A stretch of 64,000 nucleotides of DNA from Pseudonocardia sp. EC080619-01 (GCF_001420995.1 NZ_CP012184.1:3828501-3892500); one strand, 5' to 3'; positions 1-10,580 are shown, numbered from the stretch's first letter. Translations and numbers: made by a program. Notes: a model not told the origin generated them from the sequence alone.

Positions 1-453
1 GACGACCGGGTAGTCGGCCGGCTGCGGGGAGGGGGTGTCGGTGGTGGTCTCGCGGCCCTCGGCGATCCACTTGGCGCGGCCGCCGTCGAGCAGCCGGATG
101 TCGGCGTGGCCGAACAGCTGGAACACCCACAGCGCGTAGGCGGCCCACCAGTTGTTCTTGTCGCCGTAGACGACGATCGTGGTGTCCCGGCCGATCCCGC
201 GCTCGGACATGATCTCGGCGAAACGGGTGCCGTCGACGTAGTCGCGGGTGACGGGGTCGTTCAGCTCGGTGTGCCAGTCGACCTTCACCGCGCCGGGGAT
301 GTGGCCGGTCTCGTAGAGCAGGACGTCCTCGTCGGACTCCACGACCACGAGGCCGGGATCCTTCAGGTGCTCGGCCAGCCAGTCCGTGGTGACCAGGCGC
401 TCGGGGTGCGCGTACTCGGCGAGCTTCGGGTCGGAGTCGTTCGCGACAGCCAT
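1..453 (-). CDS. sseA: Thiosulfate sulfurtransferase (rhodanese), partial
   Basis: Transfers sulfane sulfur between thiosulfate and an acceptor; two-domain rhodaneses of this type are about 280 aa and cytoplasmic. Only the first 151 residues are inside the window, covering the inactive N-terminal rhodanese domain: an [13 protein letters not shown] stretch, [14 protein letters not shown] and LLDGGRAKW are visible. The catalytic-cysteine domain lies beyond base 1, so activity cannot be judged. The ATG at 453 is preceded, 6 nt upstream, by TACCCT, a leaderless-type promoter. Neighbouring maf and accD5 match the mycobacterial sseA locus as I recall it. Confidence 0.9.
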   Translation of the reverse strand, partial: MAVANDSDPKLAEYAHPERLVTTDWLAEHLKDPGLVVVESDEDVLLYETGHIPGAVKVDWHTELNDPVTRDYVDGTRFAEIMSERGIGRDTTIVVYGDKNNWWAAYALWVFQLFGHADIRLLDGGRAKWIAEGRETTTDTPSPQPADYPVV

Positions 454-482
454 GGCGCGAGGGTAACCGCGGGGCCCGACAC

Positions 483-941
483 TCACACCGGGATGTCGGA
501 GTCGTCCCCGTCGGCGCGCGGTCCGTGGATGCGCCGCTCGGACTCGTCGATCCGCAGATCGTCGATGCTCGCCTCGCGCCGGTGCATCAGGCCGTTCTCC
601 GCGAACTCCCAGTTCTCGTTCCCGTAGGAGCGCCACCACTGCCCGTCCGCGTCCCGGCACTCGTACTGGAACCGGACGGCGATCCGGTCGCCCCGGAAGG
701 CCCAGAGCGACTTGCGCAGCGCGTAGTCGAGCTCCCGCTCCCACTTGGCGGTCAGGAACGCGACGACCTCCTCGCGGCCGTGCACCCAGGTGTCGCGGTT
801 CCGCCACACCGTGTCGGGTGTGTAGGCGAGCGCCACCTTCCGCGGGTCCCGGGTGTTCCAGGCCGCCTCGGCGGCGAGCACCTTCGCCCGTGCGGACGCC
901 TCGCCGAACGGCGGGAACGGGGGACGCGACTCGTCGGTCAC
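483..941 (-). CDS. DUF1348 / NTF2-like fold protein
   Basis: A 152-aa protein of the DUF1348 branch of the NTF2-like (SnoaL) superfamily; small alpha+beta cone proteins without a settled function. Family hallmarks seen are WNTRDP near residue 27, [28 protein letters not shown], and [12 protein letters not shown] with REASIDD near the C-terminus. The GTG start overlaps the maf stop codon in a GTGA arrangement, so it is probably translationally coupled to maf. The family is clear, the biochemical role is not. Confidence 0.85.
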   Translation of the reverse strand: MTDESRPPFPPFGEASARAKVLAAEAAWNTRDPRKVALAYTPDTVWRNRDTWVHGREEVVAFLTAKWERELDYALRKSLWAFRGDRIAVRFQYECRDADGQWWRSYGNENWEFAENGLMHRREASIDDLRIDESERRIHGPRADGDDSDIPV

Positions 942-1567
942 GGGTTCTCCTTGCTCCAGAGGTCGACCACGCTCACGCCGATCCCGCCGAGCAGCCGGCG
1001 GACCAGCGGGAGGCTGATCCCGATCACGTTCGACGGGTCGCCGTCGATGCCCTCGACGAACCACCCGCCCAGCCCGTCCAGTGTGAAGGCCCCGGCGACC
1101 TTCAGCGGCTCGCCGCTCGCGAGGTAGGCGTCGAGCTCGGCGTCGGTCGGCTCGGCGAAGCGCACCCCGGTGCCCGCGTGGCCCTCGGCCTCCCGCACGA
1201 CGGCGCCGCCGGACAGCCGGAGCACCGCGTGCCCGGTGAGCAGCTCGCCGTCGCGGCCCGCCATCGCCTTCCACCGGCGTCGTGCGGTCTCGGCGTCGTG
1301 CGGCTTGCCGACCAGGTCGCCGTCGACGAGCAGCATGGAGTCGCAGCCGATCACCACGGCGTCCGGGTGGTCCCCGGCGATCCGCTCCGCGACGGCGGCG
1401 GCCTTGGCGGCGGCCAGCAGCGTCACGGTGCGGGCGGGGTCGGCGTCCTGGTGGTCGGCGAGGAGGGCGTCCTCGTCGACGTCGGAGACCTCGACGAGCG
1501 GGTCGGCGCCCGCGGCGCGGAGGACTCCGAGGCGGGCGGGGGAGGCGGAGGCGAGGACCAGGCGCAC
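938..1567 (-). CDS. maf: Maf-family nucleoside triphosphate pyrophosphatase
   Basis: Maf proteins hydrolyse non-canonical or modified nucleoside triphosphates to monophosphates and are linked to cell-division control. The 209-aa length is normal. Seen: N-terminal [11 protein letters not shown] motif, CDSML, GKPHD, and [12 protein letters not shown] near the C-terminus. The GTG start is 7 nt after TAGCGT (1575-1580), whose first three bases are the stop codon of the upstream response regulator, so maf has its own leaderless-type promoter embedded in the end of that gene as well as possible read-through. The downstream DUF1348 gene overlaps it by 4 nt. Confidence 0.93.
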   Translation of the reverse strand: MRLVLASASPARLGVLRAAGADPLVEVSDVDEDALLADHQDADPARTVTLLAAAKAAAVAERIAGDHPDAVVIGCDSMLLVDGDLVGKPHDAETARRRWKAMAGRDGELLTGHAVLRLSGGAVVREAEGHAGTGVRFAEPTDAELDAYLASGEPLKVAGAFTLDGLGGWFVEGIDGDPSNVIGISLPLVRRLLGGIGVSVVDLWSKENP

Positions 1568-1577
1568 CCGCCGGACG

Positions 1578-2231
1578 CTACCGGGCGCGCGTGAGTCCGT
1601 GCCGGTAGGCGTACCCGACGGCCTGCGCGCGGTCCCGCAGCCCGGCCTTCGCGAACAGGTGGTTGACGTGCGTCTTCACCGTTGCCTCGCCGACCACGAG
1701 CCGGCGGGCGATCTCGGTGTTCGACAGCCCCTCCGCGATCAGCGCGAGCACCTCGACCTCGCGCGGGGTGAGCCCGTCCGGGGGCTCCCGCTCCGCGACC
1801 GGCGCTCCGGCCGGGCGGGACGCCACCAGCCGGGCGAGCACCGCGGCGTCCACGGTGGACACCCCGTCCGCTGCCGAGCGCAGCGCCCGGCCGATGGCCT
1901 CGGCGTCGGCGTCCTTGGACAGCCAGCCGGACGCACCGGCGGCGATCGCGTCGACCACGGCGTCGTCGTCGACGTAGGTCGTGAGCACGACGACGGCGGT
2001 GCCCGACCGGCCCTCCCGGACCCGCCGGGTCGCGGACACGCCGTCGCCCGCGGGCATCCGCAGATCGGTCAGCAGGACGTCCGGGGCCAGCGCAGCGACG
2101 AGCTCGACGGCCTCGTCGCCGCCGGCCGCGGTCCCGACGACCTCGATGCCGTCCAGCAGCCCGAGCACCGTCGCGAGCCCGTCCCGGACGATCCGCTGGT
2201 CGTCGGCCAGCACCACCCGCAACGCGCTCAT
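1578..2231 (-). CDS. NarL/LuxR-family response regulator
   Basis: A 217-aa DNA-binding response regulator. The receiver domain occupies about residues 4-120, with acidic pair D10-D11, phospho-acceptor D56 in LLTDLRMP and the conserved K in LSKDAD. The C-terminal LuxR-type HTH is about 150-215, with LTPREVEVLALIAEG and EATVKTHVNHLFAK. The start ATG overlaps the stop of the kinase gene by 4 nt (ATGA), which makes it the cognate partner. The ATG 15 codons further up is less likely because it lies inside the kinase. Signal and targets are unknown. Confidence 0.92.
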   Translation of the reverse strand: MSALRVVLADDQRIVRDGLATVLGLLDGIEVVGTAAGGDEAVELVAALAPDVLLTDLRMPAGDGVSATRRVREGRSGTAVVVLTTYVDDDAVVDAIAAGASGWLSKDADAEAIGRALRSAADGVSTVDAAVLARLVASRPAGAPVAEREPPDGLTPREVEVLALIAEGLSNTEIARRLVVGEATVKTHVNHLFAKAGLRDRAQAVGYAYRHGLTRAR

Positions 2232-3400
2232 CCGGTGATCCTCCCGCCCGCCGGCAGCCGGAGCCACACCCGCCACCCGTCGTCCGACGGGCCGGTCTCC
2301 AGCTCGGCGTCGGCGAGCGCTGCACGCTCGGTCATGCCGGTGAGACCGGACCCGGCGCCGTCGCCGGGTGGGGGCGGGCCGCCCGCGGAGTCGAGGACCT
2401 CCAGCTCGGCGGCACCGTCGCGGGTGCGCAGCGACACGGTCACCGGTGCCCCCGGTGCGTGCTTGCGGGCGTTGCTCAGTGCTTCCTGCGCGGTGCGCAG
2501 CACCGTCTCGCCCTCGCGCGGCCCCAGCCGCAGACCGTCCTCGACGCGGACGGTCGCGTCCGGATGGGCGGCTGCCAGCTCGTGCAGCTCGGCGGCCAGG
2601 TCCACCGGGACCGGCCCCTCGCGCAGCGCCCGCACCGCGCGCCGGGCCTCGGTGATGCCGTCCGAGGCGAGCCGCTGCGCGCGCTCGATCTGCGCGACCG
2701 TGTCCTCGGCGGCGCCGTCGCGCAGGGCCATCAGCCGGGCACCCTGCAGCTGGACGGCGAGCGCCGACAGCGAGTGCGCCAGCACGTCGTGGACGTCGCG
2801 GGCGACCCGCGCGCGGTCGGCGATCGCCTCGGCGCGGGCATGCTCCTCACGGGCCCGCGCACCGTCGACGAGCGCCTGCTCGTGCTCCTCGGCGCGACGG
2901 GCGGCGTCCCGGCGGGCCATCCCGAACAGCATCAGGACGATCGTCGTGCCGGCGACGAGCATCGGGTCCCAGACCGAGTCGTAGGGCCCGACGACGACCA
3001 CGAGGGCGACGGTCACCAGCCCGCCGAGGACGGCCGCCTGCCGGGTGGGCAGCCGGATCCCCGCGCAGAACGCGGCCAGCAGCGGGAACGCCGCGGACGT
3101 CGTCCACCCGGCGGAGCCGTACAGCAGGACCAGGCCGCCGGCCGCGAGGGCGACGACCGTGGCGACGGTCCACCGCTGTCCCGGCGCCGGGACGAACGCG
3201 AACACCAGCCACCCGCCGACGGCCGGGACCAGGCCGGCGTACAGCCAGGGCGGGGAGACGTGCTGGTTGGGGACGAGGAACAGCAGCCCGACGATCACCG
3301 GCAGCCAGAACAGCGACAGCAGTCGCCGCGGCAGCCCGGTGCCCAGCGCGCGGTCGTACTCGCGCCGGGCACCGGGCCCCGGGGCCGTCGCCGGGTTCAC
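2228..3400 (-). CDS. DesK-type sensor histidine kinase
   Basis: A 390-aa membrane sensor kinase of the HisKA_3 (NarX/DesK) class. The first 180 residues hold about five hydrophobic segments with little extracytoplasmic sequence, so it probably senses the membrane or small molecules within it. The dimerisation/phosphoacceptor motif RVARDVHDVLAHSL has H204. A HATPase_c domain follows, with ALSNARKHAPG and GSGLTGM. I chose the GTG at 3400 because an AGGGTGA ribosome site precedes it; a GTG at 3418 is possible. It lies 21 nt after a membrane-protein gene and overlaps its response regulator, forming a likely three-gene operon. Confidence 0.9.
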   Translation of the reverse strand: MNPATAPGPGARREYDRALGTGLPRRLLSLFWLPVIVGLLFLVPNQHVSPPWLYAGLVPAVGGWLVFAFVPAPGQRWTVATVVALAAGGLVLLYGSAGWTTSAAFPLLAAFCAGIRLPTRQAAVLGGLVTVALVVVVGPYDSVWDPMLVAGTTIVLMLFGMARRDAARRAEEHEQALVDGARAREEHARAEAIADRARVARDVHDVLAHSLSALAVQLQGARLMALRDGAAEDTVAQIERAQRLASDGITEARRAVRALREGPVPVDLAAELHELAAAHPDATVRVEDGLRLGPREGETVLRTAQEALSNARKHAPGAPVTVSLRTRDGAAELEVLDSAGGPPPPGDGAGSGLTGMTERAALADAELETGPSDDGWRVWLRLPAGGRITG

Positions 3401-3421
3401 CGTTTCACCCTGGCACACGGT

Positions 3422-3907
3422 TCAGGCGGCGGCCCGGGACCGGCCCGGACGGATCGGGACCCCGCTCGCGGCGGCCCGGCGCCGCAGGACGACCGCCTGC
3501 ACGGCGAGGCTCGCCCCGAAGACGAGCGCGGACGTCGTCGCGATCAGGGCACCCGCACCGGCGGGCCCGCCCAGCAGCTCGGCACCGATCCGGACGGCGA
3601 TCGTCAGCGCCCAGGCCCCGAGCAGGGCGGCCGAGCCGCTGCGGAAGAGGTACCCGTCCCGCGCCTCCAGCCGGAACGCGTACCCGCGGACCACGCCCAG
3701 CCCGGCGGCGAGCACGATCTCGGCGGCGAGCAGCGCGATCCCCGGCCCGGTGACGGCCGGGTGCGCGGTGGCCAGGGTGACCAGGCCGATCCCGACGACC
3801 ACGAACGGCAGGACCGTGTCGCGGCCGCCGACGAACCGGCCGGAGAACTGCTTGTAGAGGACGAGGCCGACGACGGCGACGGTCACGACGAGCGAGGTGG
3901 GATCCAT
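3422..3907 (-). CDS. Small multi-pass membrane protein of unknown function
   Basis: A 161-aa hydrophobic protein with about five predicted membrane segments and an arginine-rich C-terminal tail. The N-terminus is membrane-embedded from residue 5, followed by KQFSGRFVGGRD, resembling proteins often annotated DUF1453 or CcdC-like, but I cannot assign it securely. It is the first gene of the likely operon with the DesK-type kinase and response regulator, so it may be an accessory to that sensor. Start ATG at 3907; no strong ribosome site is visible. Confidence 0.7.
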   Translation of the reverse strand: MDPTSLVVTVAVVGLVLYKQFSGRFVGGRDTVLPFVVVGIGLVTLATAHPAVTGPGIALLAAEIVLAAGLGVVRGYAFRLEARDGYLFRSGSAALLGAWALTIAVRIGAELLGGPAGAGALIATTSALVFGASLAVQAVVLRRRAAASGVPIRPGRSRAAA

Positions 3908-3960
3908 GCCGACGACGATCGCCCGCGGGGCCCGCCGTCCGCGTCGGCCCGGGCGCCGAT

Positions 3961-3989
3961 CCCGGGTGGATCCCCGCCCTCCACCCGGG
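3961..3989. repeat. Perfect 10-bp inverted repeat (hairpin)
   Basis: CCCGGGTGGA and TCCACCCGGG flank a 9-nt loop. It lies in the 155-bp gap between accE and the membrane-protein gene, downstream of the accD5-accE operon. It could be a second terminator element for that operon or lie in the promoter region of the membrane-protein operon. No U-tract follows on either strand. Confidence 0.5.
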
Positions 3990-4023
3990 GGTGGAGATCA
4001 GCCGTCCGGTTCACGTCGAACGT

Positions 4024-4040
4024 GTGCGGCCGGGCCGCAC
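4024..4040 (-). terminator. Candidate terminator of accD5-accE
   Basis: GTGCGGC and GCCGCAC flank a 3-nt loop about 22 nt after the accE stop codon. This GC-only hairpin lacks a U-tract, as is usual for actinobacterial terminators. Confidence 0.5.
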
Positions 4041-4062
4041 GGCGAGCGGGACGGAGGGTGGG

Positions 4063-4310
4063 TCAGCGGGGCAGGCCGGAGGCGCGCCAGGCGCCGGGGC
4101 CCGCGACCAGCGGGGCGCGGAGCTGGGCCGCGGGGTGCGACCACAGGTCCGGCGCCCGCTCCGGCTCCGCCGGCCCGCCGGCGCTCGCCGCGGCGGCGAG
4201 GACCGCGGTCAGCGCGGCCAGCTCGTCGTCGGCGGGGGTGCCCCGGACGACCCGGAACAGCGCACGCCGCTCCTCCGGTGTGGCCTCTGCGGTCTCCTGC
4301 GACTCGGCCA

Positions 4311-4311
<1 letters not shown>
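4063..4311 (-). CDS. accE: Acyl-CoA carboxylase epsilon subunit
   Basis: An 82-aa small subunit of actinobacterial acyl-CoA carboxylases; epsilon binds the beta subunit and stimulates activity. The N-terminal segment is acidic and helical (ESQETAEATPEERR), followed by FRVVRGTPADDELAALTAVLAA, the family core, and a C-terminal WSHPAAQLR...WRASGLPR typical of AccE/PccE. Its ATG overlaps the accD5 stop by 1 nt (TGATG), so the subunits are translationally coupled. In mycobacteria this is accE5. Confidence 0.9.
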
Positions 4312-5951
<1,640 letters not shown>

Positions 5952-6094
5952 GGGCTCGGACTCTAACCCGGTGGGTGCCGATCATCAGGGGTGACGTCCG
6001 CCGCAGCCGATCGTGCGAGGCGCGGTGAGTCGTTACCGATCCGCGTCCCTGCCGTGGGCCACGCTGCGGTGCCCGACGGTTACGGTGCGCGGTG

Positions 6095-6964
6095 ATGACG
6101 ACCGGGACGAACTCCGATCCGAGCGGGTGCGACGACCACACCGACGGCCGCTTGGACATCTACGCGCTGCGCACGGCCGTACTCCGTCCGGCGGGTGGCT
6201 GGACGGCGCTCGACGTGGTCGGGTCCACCGGTTCGACCAACGCCGACCTGCTCGCCGAGGCAGGCCGTGGTGCCCCCGACCGCTCCGTGCTGATCGCCGA
6301 GGAGCAGGTCCGCGGTCGTGGACGGCTGGACCGCACCTGGACCTCCCGGCCCGGCGCGGCCCTGACGATGTCGGTGCTGTGGCGCCCCGAGGGCGTGCCC
6401 GCCGACCGGCTCGGCTGGCTGCCGATGCTCGCCGGGGTGGCGCTGATCGACGCGATCGCCGAGCTGGCCCCGGACCTGCCGGCGGCCCTGAAGTGGCCGA
6501 ACGACCTGCTCGCGGGTCCGTCGCTGGGCAAGGCGGCCGGGATCCTCGCCGAGATGACGGCGGTCTCCGGCGGTGGGCCGGGTGTGGTGCTGGGCATCGG
6601 GCTCAACGTCTCCACACCGTCGACCGACCTGCCGTGGGGGGCGACGTCGCTGGCCGCGCACGGGCTCACCGCGACCCGCTCCGAGGTCGCGACGACCCTG
6701 CTCGCCCACCTCTACCGGCGCGAGGCCGACTGGCGCGACGCCGGCGGCGACGCCGAGGCGTCGGGTCTGCGGCGCGACTACCGGTCCCGCTGCGCCAGCC
6801 TCGGTGCCCGGGTCCGGGTCGAGAAGCCCGGTGGTGACCAGCTGATCGGCATGGCCGAGGACGTCGACCCGCAGGGCAGGCTGCTGGTCCACCCGGACGG
6901 CGGGCAGCGTGTCGCGGTGGCGGCCGGCGACATCGTGCACCTGCGTCCCGCGGATCACCCGTAG
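6095..6964 (+). CDS. birA: Biotin--acetyl-CoA-carboxylase ligase
   Basis: Attaches biotin to the carrier lysine of biotin-dependent carboxylases. The 289-aa protein has the catalytic domain with GSTGSTN, biotinyl-AMP loop RGRGRLDR, KWPNDL and GIGLNV, and a C-terminal SH3-like domain ending GDIVHL. There is no N-terminal winged helix, so it is a class I ligase that cannot act as a biotin repressor. I prefer the ATG at 6095, 8 nt after TACGGT; a GTG lies one codon upstream. Divergent from accD5. Confidence 0.94.
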   Translation: MTTGTNSDPSGCDDHTDGRLDIYALRTAVLRPAGGWTALDVVGSTGSTNADLLAEAGRGAPDRSVLIAEEQVRGRGRLDRTWTSRPGAALTMSVLWRPEGVPADRLGWLPMLAGVALIDAIAELAPDLPAALKWPNDLLAGPSLGKAAGILAEMTAVSGGGPGVVLGIGLNVSTPSTDLPWGATSLAAHGLTATRSEVATTLLAHLYRREADWRDAGGDAEASGLRRDYRSRCASLGARVRVEKPGGDQLIGMAEDVDPQGRLLVHPDGGQRVAVAAGDIVHLRPADHP

Positions 6965-7033
6965 CGCTGACCTGGGCGTTCCGCTCCGCGCGTCGCGGGC
7001 GCGGCCGCCGGTGACCGGCCTACCGTGGGGCTC

Positions 7034-7660
7034 ATGGCGTTCCCGGACGACGCGCTCGACGACGACGAGCGTCTCGTGCTGCACGGACGCCCGCACTGGC
7101 GGCTGTGCCTGTGGCCGGCCGCGGTCCTCGTCCTGCTGACGGCGCTCGCCGGGTTCGGCGCCGCCGTCGTCCGGTTGCAGACCTGGGCGCCGTACGCCTG
7201 GGCACTGCTCGCCGCGGTCGCGGCACTCGCGGCGCTGCGCTGGAGCGTCCTGCCGATCCTGCGGTGGCGGTGCTCGCACCTCGTCGTCACGAACCACCGG
7301 TTCCTGGTCCGGGAGGGCGTCGTCGGCCGGGACGGCCTCGACGTCCCGGTGGACCGGATCGACGCCGTCCGCGTCCGGTCGACGGTGGCCGGGCGGGTGC
7401 TCGGCTACGGCACCCTGCTGCTCGACGTCGCCGGTGAGCGGCTGCGGTTCGCCGACGTCCCCGCCGTCGAGCGGGTGCAGGCCCGGCTGCACCGGGAGAT
7501 CGGCCGGCTCGCCGAGACCCGGCGCACGGCGGAACGGGAGAGGCAGCACACAGCCCTGCGGGGGCACGCCGACGCCGCGGTCCGGGGCAGGATGGCCGAG
7601 CCACCGCAGCGAGGGAGCACGGAGGAACCGCGGGCCGTGCCGGAGAGGACAGCGTCATGA
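7034..7660 (+). CDS. PH-domain (bPH2) membrane protein
   Basis: A 208-aa protein with two membrane helices (about residues 25-75), then a bacterial PH-like domain (about 80-165: HLVVTNHRFLVREGVVGR, VDRIDAVRV, GYGTLLLD, FADVPAVE) and a basic, disordered C-terminal tail. Such bPH2/YdbS-type proteins are envelope-associated and of unknown function. A homologue occupies the position next to birA in mycobacteria. The ATG is 7 nt after TACCGT, a leaderless configuration. The stop overlaps the next gene by 4 nt (ATGA). Confidence 0.85.
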   Translation: MAFPDDALDDDERLVLHGRPHWRLCLWPAAVLVLLTALAGFGAAVVRLQTWAPYAWALLAAVAALAALRWSVLPILRWRCSHLVVTNHRFLVREGVVGRDGLDVPVDRIDAVRVRSTVAGRVLGYGTLLLDVAGERLRFADVPAVERVQARLHREIGRLAETRRTAERERQHTALRGHADAAVRGRMAEPPQRGSTEEPRAVPERTAS

Positions 7661-8592
7661 CGAGCCTGCCCGTGACCGTGCGCGACCCCGGGCTCCCGGA
7701 ACGGGTCGAGATCTACGAGGTCGGCCCGCGGGACGGCCTGCAGAACGAGAAGGCCGTCGTCCCGGTCGCGGTGAAGGCCGAGTTCCTCGACCGGCTCGCC
7801 GACGCCGGGCTGCGCACGCTGGAGGCGACCAGCTTCGTGCACCCGAGGTGGGTGCCCCAGCTCGCCGACGCCGCGGAGCTGCTCGCCGTCCTGGACCGGC
7901 GTGACGGGATCGACTACCCCGTGCTCACCCCGAACGAGCGCGGGCTGGACCGTGCGATCGAGGCGGGCTGCGACCACGTCGCCGTGTTCGCCTCCGCCAC
8001 GGAGACGTTCGCGAAGCGCAACCTCAACCGCACGCTCGACGACCAGTTCGCGATGTTCTCCCCGACCGTCACCCGGGCGGTGCGGGAGGGACTGCGGGTG
8101 CGGGCCTACGTGTCGATGGTGTTCGGCGACCCGTGGGAGGGCGGGGTCGACCCGGACCAGGCCGCCGCGGTCGGCGCCCGGCTGATGGAGATGGGCTGCG
8201 ACCAGCTCTCGCTGGGCGACACGATCGGGGTCGCGACCCCGGCGCACGTCGGGGCGGTGCTCGACGCCTGCGTGAGGCGTGGCGTCGGGACCGACCGGCT
8301 CGCCGTGCACTTCCACGACACCTACGGCCAGGCGCTGTCCAACACCCTGGCCGCACTGCGGCACGGCGTGACGACGGTCGACGCCAGCGCGGGCGGCCTC
8401 GGCGGCTGCCCGTACGCCGGGTCCGCCACCGGGAACCTCGCCACCGAGGACCTCGTGTGGATGCTCGACGGTCTCGGCATCGACCACGGCGCCGACCTGC
8501 GGAAGCTGGTCGACACCAGCGTCTGGATGGCCGGGCACCTGGGGCGGCCGTCGCCGTCGCGGGTGGTCACCGCGCTCGCTCAGGAGGACTGA
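7657..8592 (+). CDS. Hydroxymethylglutaryl-CoA lyase family protein
   Basis: A 311-aa TIM-barrel enzyme of the HMGL/DRE-TIM family, which cleaves HMG-CoA to acetoacetate and acetyl-CoA in leucine breakdown. Seen: VGPRDGLQNE at the N-terminus, SFVHPRWVPQLAD, SLGDTIGVATP, the metal ligands in HFHDTYGQAL, and the active-site loop GGLGGCPYAG with its cysteine. Start overlaps the PH-domain gene by 4 nt and has a GGAGAGGAC ribosome site. No other leucine-degradation gene is nearby, so a related acyl-CoA lyase activity is possible. Confidence 0.88.
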   Translation: MTSLPVTVRDPGLPERVEIYEVGPRDGLQNEKAVVPVAVKAEFLDRLADAGLRTLEATSFVHPRWVPQLADAAELLAVLDRRDGIDYPVLTPNERGLDRAIEAGCDHVAVFASATETFAKRNLNRTLDDQFAMFSPTVTRAVREGLRVRAYVSMVFGDPWEGGVDPDQAAAVGARLMEMGCDQLSLGDTIGVATPAHVGAVLDACVRRGVGTDRLAVHFHDTYGQALSNTLAALRHGVTTVDASAGGLGGCPYAGSATGNLATEDLVWMLDGLGIDHGADLRKLVDTSVWMAGHLGRPSPSRVVTALAQED

Positions 8593-9041
8593 GGCTCGCG
8601 GAGCCCGTACATCCCGACGAACCGGGAGCGGTAGACGAGCACGTCGTCGGAGACCCGGGTCATCGTCCCGCGCAGCGTGATCAGGCCCAGCTCCGGACGG
8701 CTCCGGGAGACCCGCGCGTCGAGCACCTCCATCGCGGCCCGCAGCTCGTCCCCGGCGAACACCGGCGCCGGCCAGGAGACCTCGTCGCCGCCCGGTGACC
8801 CGAGCCCGGCCGAACGGCTGAGCAGGTTGTCGACGTAGGCGCGCATCCACAGACCCGCGGTGAACCAGCCGGACGCGGCCAGGTCCCCGAACACCGAGGC
8901 CCGCCCGGCCTCCGGGTCGAGGTGGAACGGCTGCGGGTCGAACCGGCGGGCGAACGCGATCATCTCCTCGCGGTCCACCAGCGCCGTGCCCAGGTCGAAG
9001 ACGGTGCCCGGGGCGAGGTCCTCGAAGTGGATCTCAGCCAC
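8580..9041 (-). CDS. MaoC-like hotdog-fold dehydratase
   Basis: A 153-aa single-hotdog protein. Seen: N-terminal FEDLAPGTVFDLGTALVDREEM, then FDPQPFHLDPEAGRASVFGDLAASGWFTAG, the MaoC-type (R)-hydratase element with catalytic-type Asp and His, and RGTMTRVSDDVLVYRSR. It would hydrate enoyl-CoA or bind acyl thioesters; substrate unknown. Its start overlaps the hisN-like stop by 8 nt and its end overlaps the HMG-CoA-lyase gene tail-to-tail by 13 bp. Confidence 0.87.
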   Translation of the reverse strand: MAEIHFEDLAPGTVFDLGTALVDREEMIAFARRFDPQPFHLDPEAGRASVFGDLAASGWFTAGLWMRAYVDNLLSRSAGLGSPGGDEVSWPAPVFAGDELRAAMEVLDARVSRSRPELGLITLRGTMTRVSDDVLVYRSRFVGMYGLREPQSS

Positions 9042-9858
9042 GGAGCACCTCCACGACGGTGTCGTGCAGGAGGCCGTTGCTGGTCAGGCCGTGCCCGCCG
9101 GACCAGGTCGGCTCCCCGGTCAGGTCGGTGAGCCGCCCACCGGCCTCGGCGACGACGACGGCCGGTGCGGCCAGGTCCCACGGGTTCGCGGCCGGCTCCA
9201 CCGCCACGTCGAGGACGCCCTCGGCGACCAGCACGTGCTGCCAGAAGTCGCCGAACCCGCGGGACTCCCAGCACGCCTCGGTGAGCCGGGTCCAGCCGTC
9301 CCGGGGGACGGGGCCGGGCTCGGTGCGGAAGGTGTCCTGGTTCGTGGTGGAGACGTAGGCGTCGGCGAGGTCGGCGACCCCGGACACCGCGATCCGGCGC
9401 GGTGTCCCGGACGGCAGGTCCCGGGCCCACGCCCCGGCCCCCGCCGAGCCCCACCAGCGCCGCTGCAGCGCCGGCGCGCTCACGACCCCGGCCACCGGGA
9501 CGCCGTCGACGACGAGCGCGATCAGCGTCGCCCAGGCGGGGACGCCGCGGGAGAAGTTCTTGGTGCCGTCGATCGGGTCGATCACCCAGCCGCGACCGGC
9601 CGCGCGGGCTCCGTCGACGTCGCCGCCGCGCTCCTCGCCGAGGATCGCGTCGCGCGGGCGCTCGTGGCCGAGCGCGGCGCGGATCGCGTCCTCCGCGGAG
9701 GTGTCGGCGTCGGTGACGGGCGTGCGGTCCGGCTTCCGGGTGACCCGCAGGTCGGCGGCCCGGAACCGGGGCAGGGTGATGGCGTCGGCGAGGTCCGCCA
9801 GCCGCAGCGCGAGATCGAGATCACTCGGGTCGGCGGGCACGTTCGGCTCGGGGTCCAC
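9034..9858 (-). CDS. hisN: Inositol-monophosphatase-family phosphatase, probable histidinol-phosphatase
   Basis: A 274-aa Mg-dependent phosphatase. Motifs seen: DRTPVTDADTSAEDAI, GEERGG, the metal-binding IDPIDGTKNFSRG, and NPWDLAAPAVVVAEAGG. The short form with PAWATLIAL and FGDFWQHVLVAEG resembles actinobacterial HisN, which makes histidinol from histidinol phosphate. Inositol monophosphatase is the alternative. The GTG at 9858 is chosen; it is divergent from an OmpR-type regulator. Confidence 0.82.
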   Translation of the reverse strand: MDPEPNVPADPSDLDLALRLADLADAITLPRFRAADLRVTRKPDRTPVTDADTSAEDAIRAALGHERPRDAILGEERGGDVDGARAAGRGWVIDPIDGTKNFSRGVPAWATLIALVVDGVPVAGVVSAPALQRRWWGSAGAGAWARDLPSGTPRRIAVSGVADLADAYVSTTNQDTFRTEPGPVPRDGWTRLTEACWESRGFGDFWQHVLVAEGVLDVAVEPAANPWDLAAPAVVVAEAGGRLTDLTGEPTWSGGHGLTSNGLLHDTVVEVLRG

Positions 9859-9923
9859 GTTCGGCGAGCATGCCAGTTCGCACCGACACGGTTCCGGGCA
9901 CCCGGAGTCCTATGCTGAGCGAG

Positions 9924-10580
9924 ATGACCACCGTGGTTCTGGCCGAGGACGACGCGGCGATCGCCGAGCCGTTGTCCCGCGCCCTGCAGCGCGAGGGCTA
10001 CGACGTCGAGGTCGTCGCCGACGGAGTCGCGGCCCTGGAACGGGTCACCGGTGATCCGGTGGACCTGCTCGTCCTCGACCTGGGCCTGCCCGGGATGGAC
10101 GGCCTCGAGGTGTGCCGCCGGGTCCGGGCGACCCAGGCGGACCTGCCGGTCCTGATGCTCACCGCGCGCACCGACGAGGTGGACTTCGTGGTGGGGCTCG
10201 ACGCCGGGGCCGACGACTACGTCTCCAAGCCGTTCCGGCTCGCCGAGCTGCTGGCCCGGGTCCGGGCACTGCTGCGCCGGCGCACCCAGGACGTCGTCGA
10301 GGTCGGGGGTCTCCGGATGGAGCTCTCCGGCCGGCGGGTCCTGCTCGACGGCGAGGAGGTGACCCTCGCCAACAAGGAGTTCGAGCTGCTGCGGGTGCTG
10401 ATGCTGCACTCGGGGCAGGTCGTGACCCGCGAGGAGATCCTGCACTCGGTGTGGGGCGACGCGGACATGAAGTCGTCGAAGACCCTGGACATGCACATGT
10501 CCTGGCTGCGCCGCAAGATCGGCGGCGAGAAGCGGATCGCCACCGTGCGCGGCGTGGGGTTCCGCTTCAACCACGACTGA
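9924..10580 (+). CDS. OmpR/PhoB-family response regulator
   Basis: A 218-aa regulator: receiver with E9-D10 acidic pair, phospho-acceptor D52 in LLVLDLGLPG, T in MLTART and K in YVSKPF; winged-helix DNA-binding domain from about residue 125 with VTLANKEFELLRVL and the C-terminal VRGVGFRF. The ATG at 9924 follows TATGCT (9911-9916) by 7 nt. Its kinase is 450 bp downstream on the same strand, separated by a small secreted protein on the opposite strand. Target genes unknown. Confidence 0.92.
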   Translation: MTTVVLAEDDAAIAEPLSRALQREGYDVEVVADGVAALERVTGDPVDLLVLDLGLPGMDGLEVCRRVRATQADLPVLMLTARTDEVDFVVGLDAGADDYVSKPFRLAELLARVRALLRRRTQDVVEVGGLRMELSGRRVLLDGEEVTLANKEFELLRVLMLHSGQVVTREEILHSVWGDADMKSSKTLDMHMSWLRRKIGGEKRIATVRGVGFRFNHD

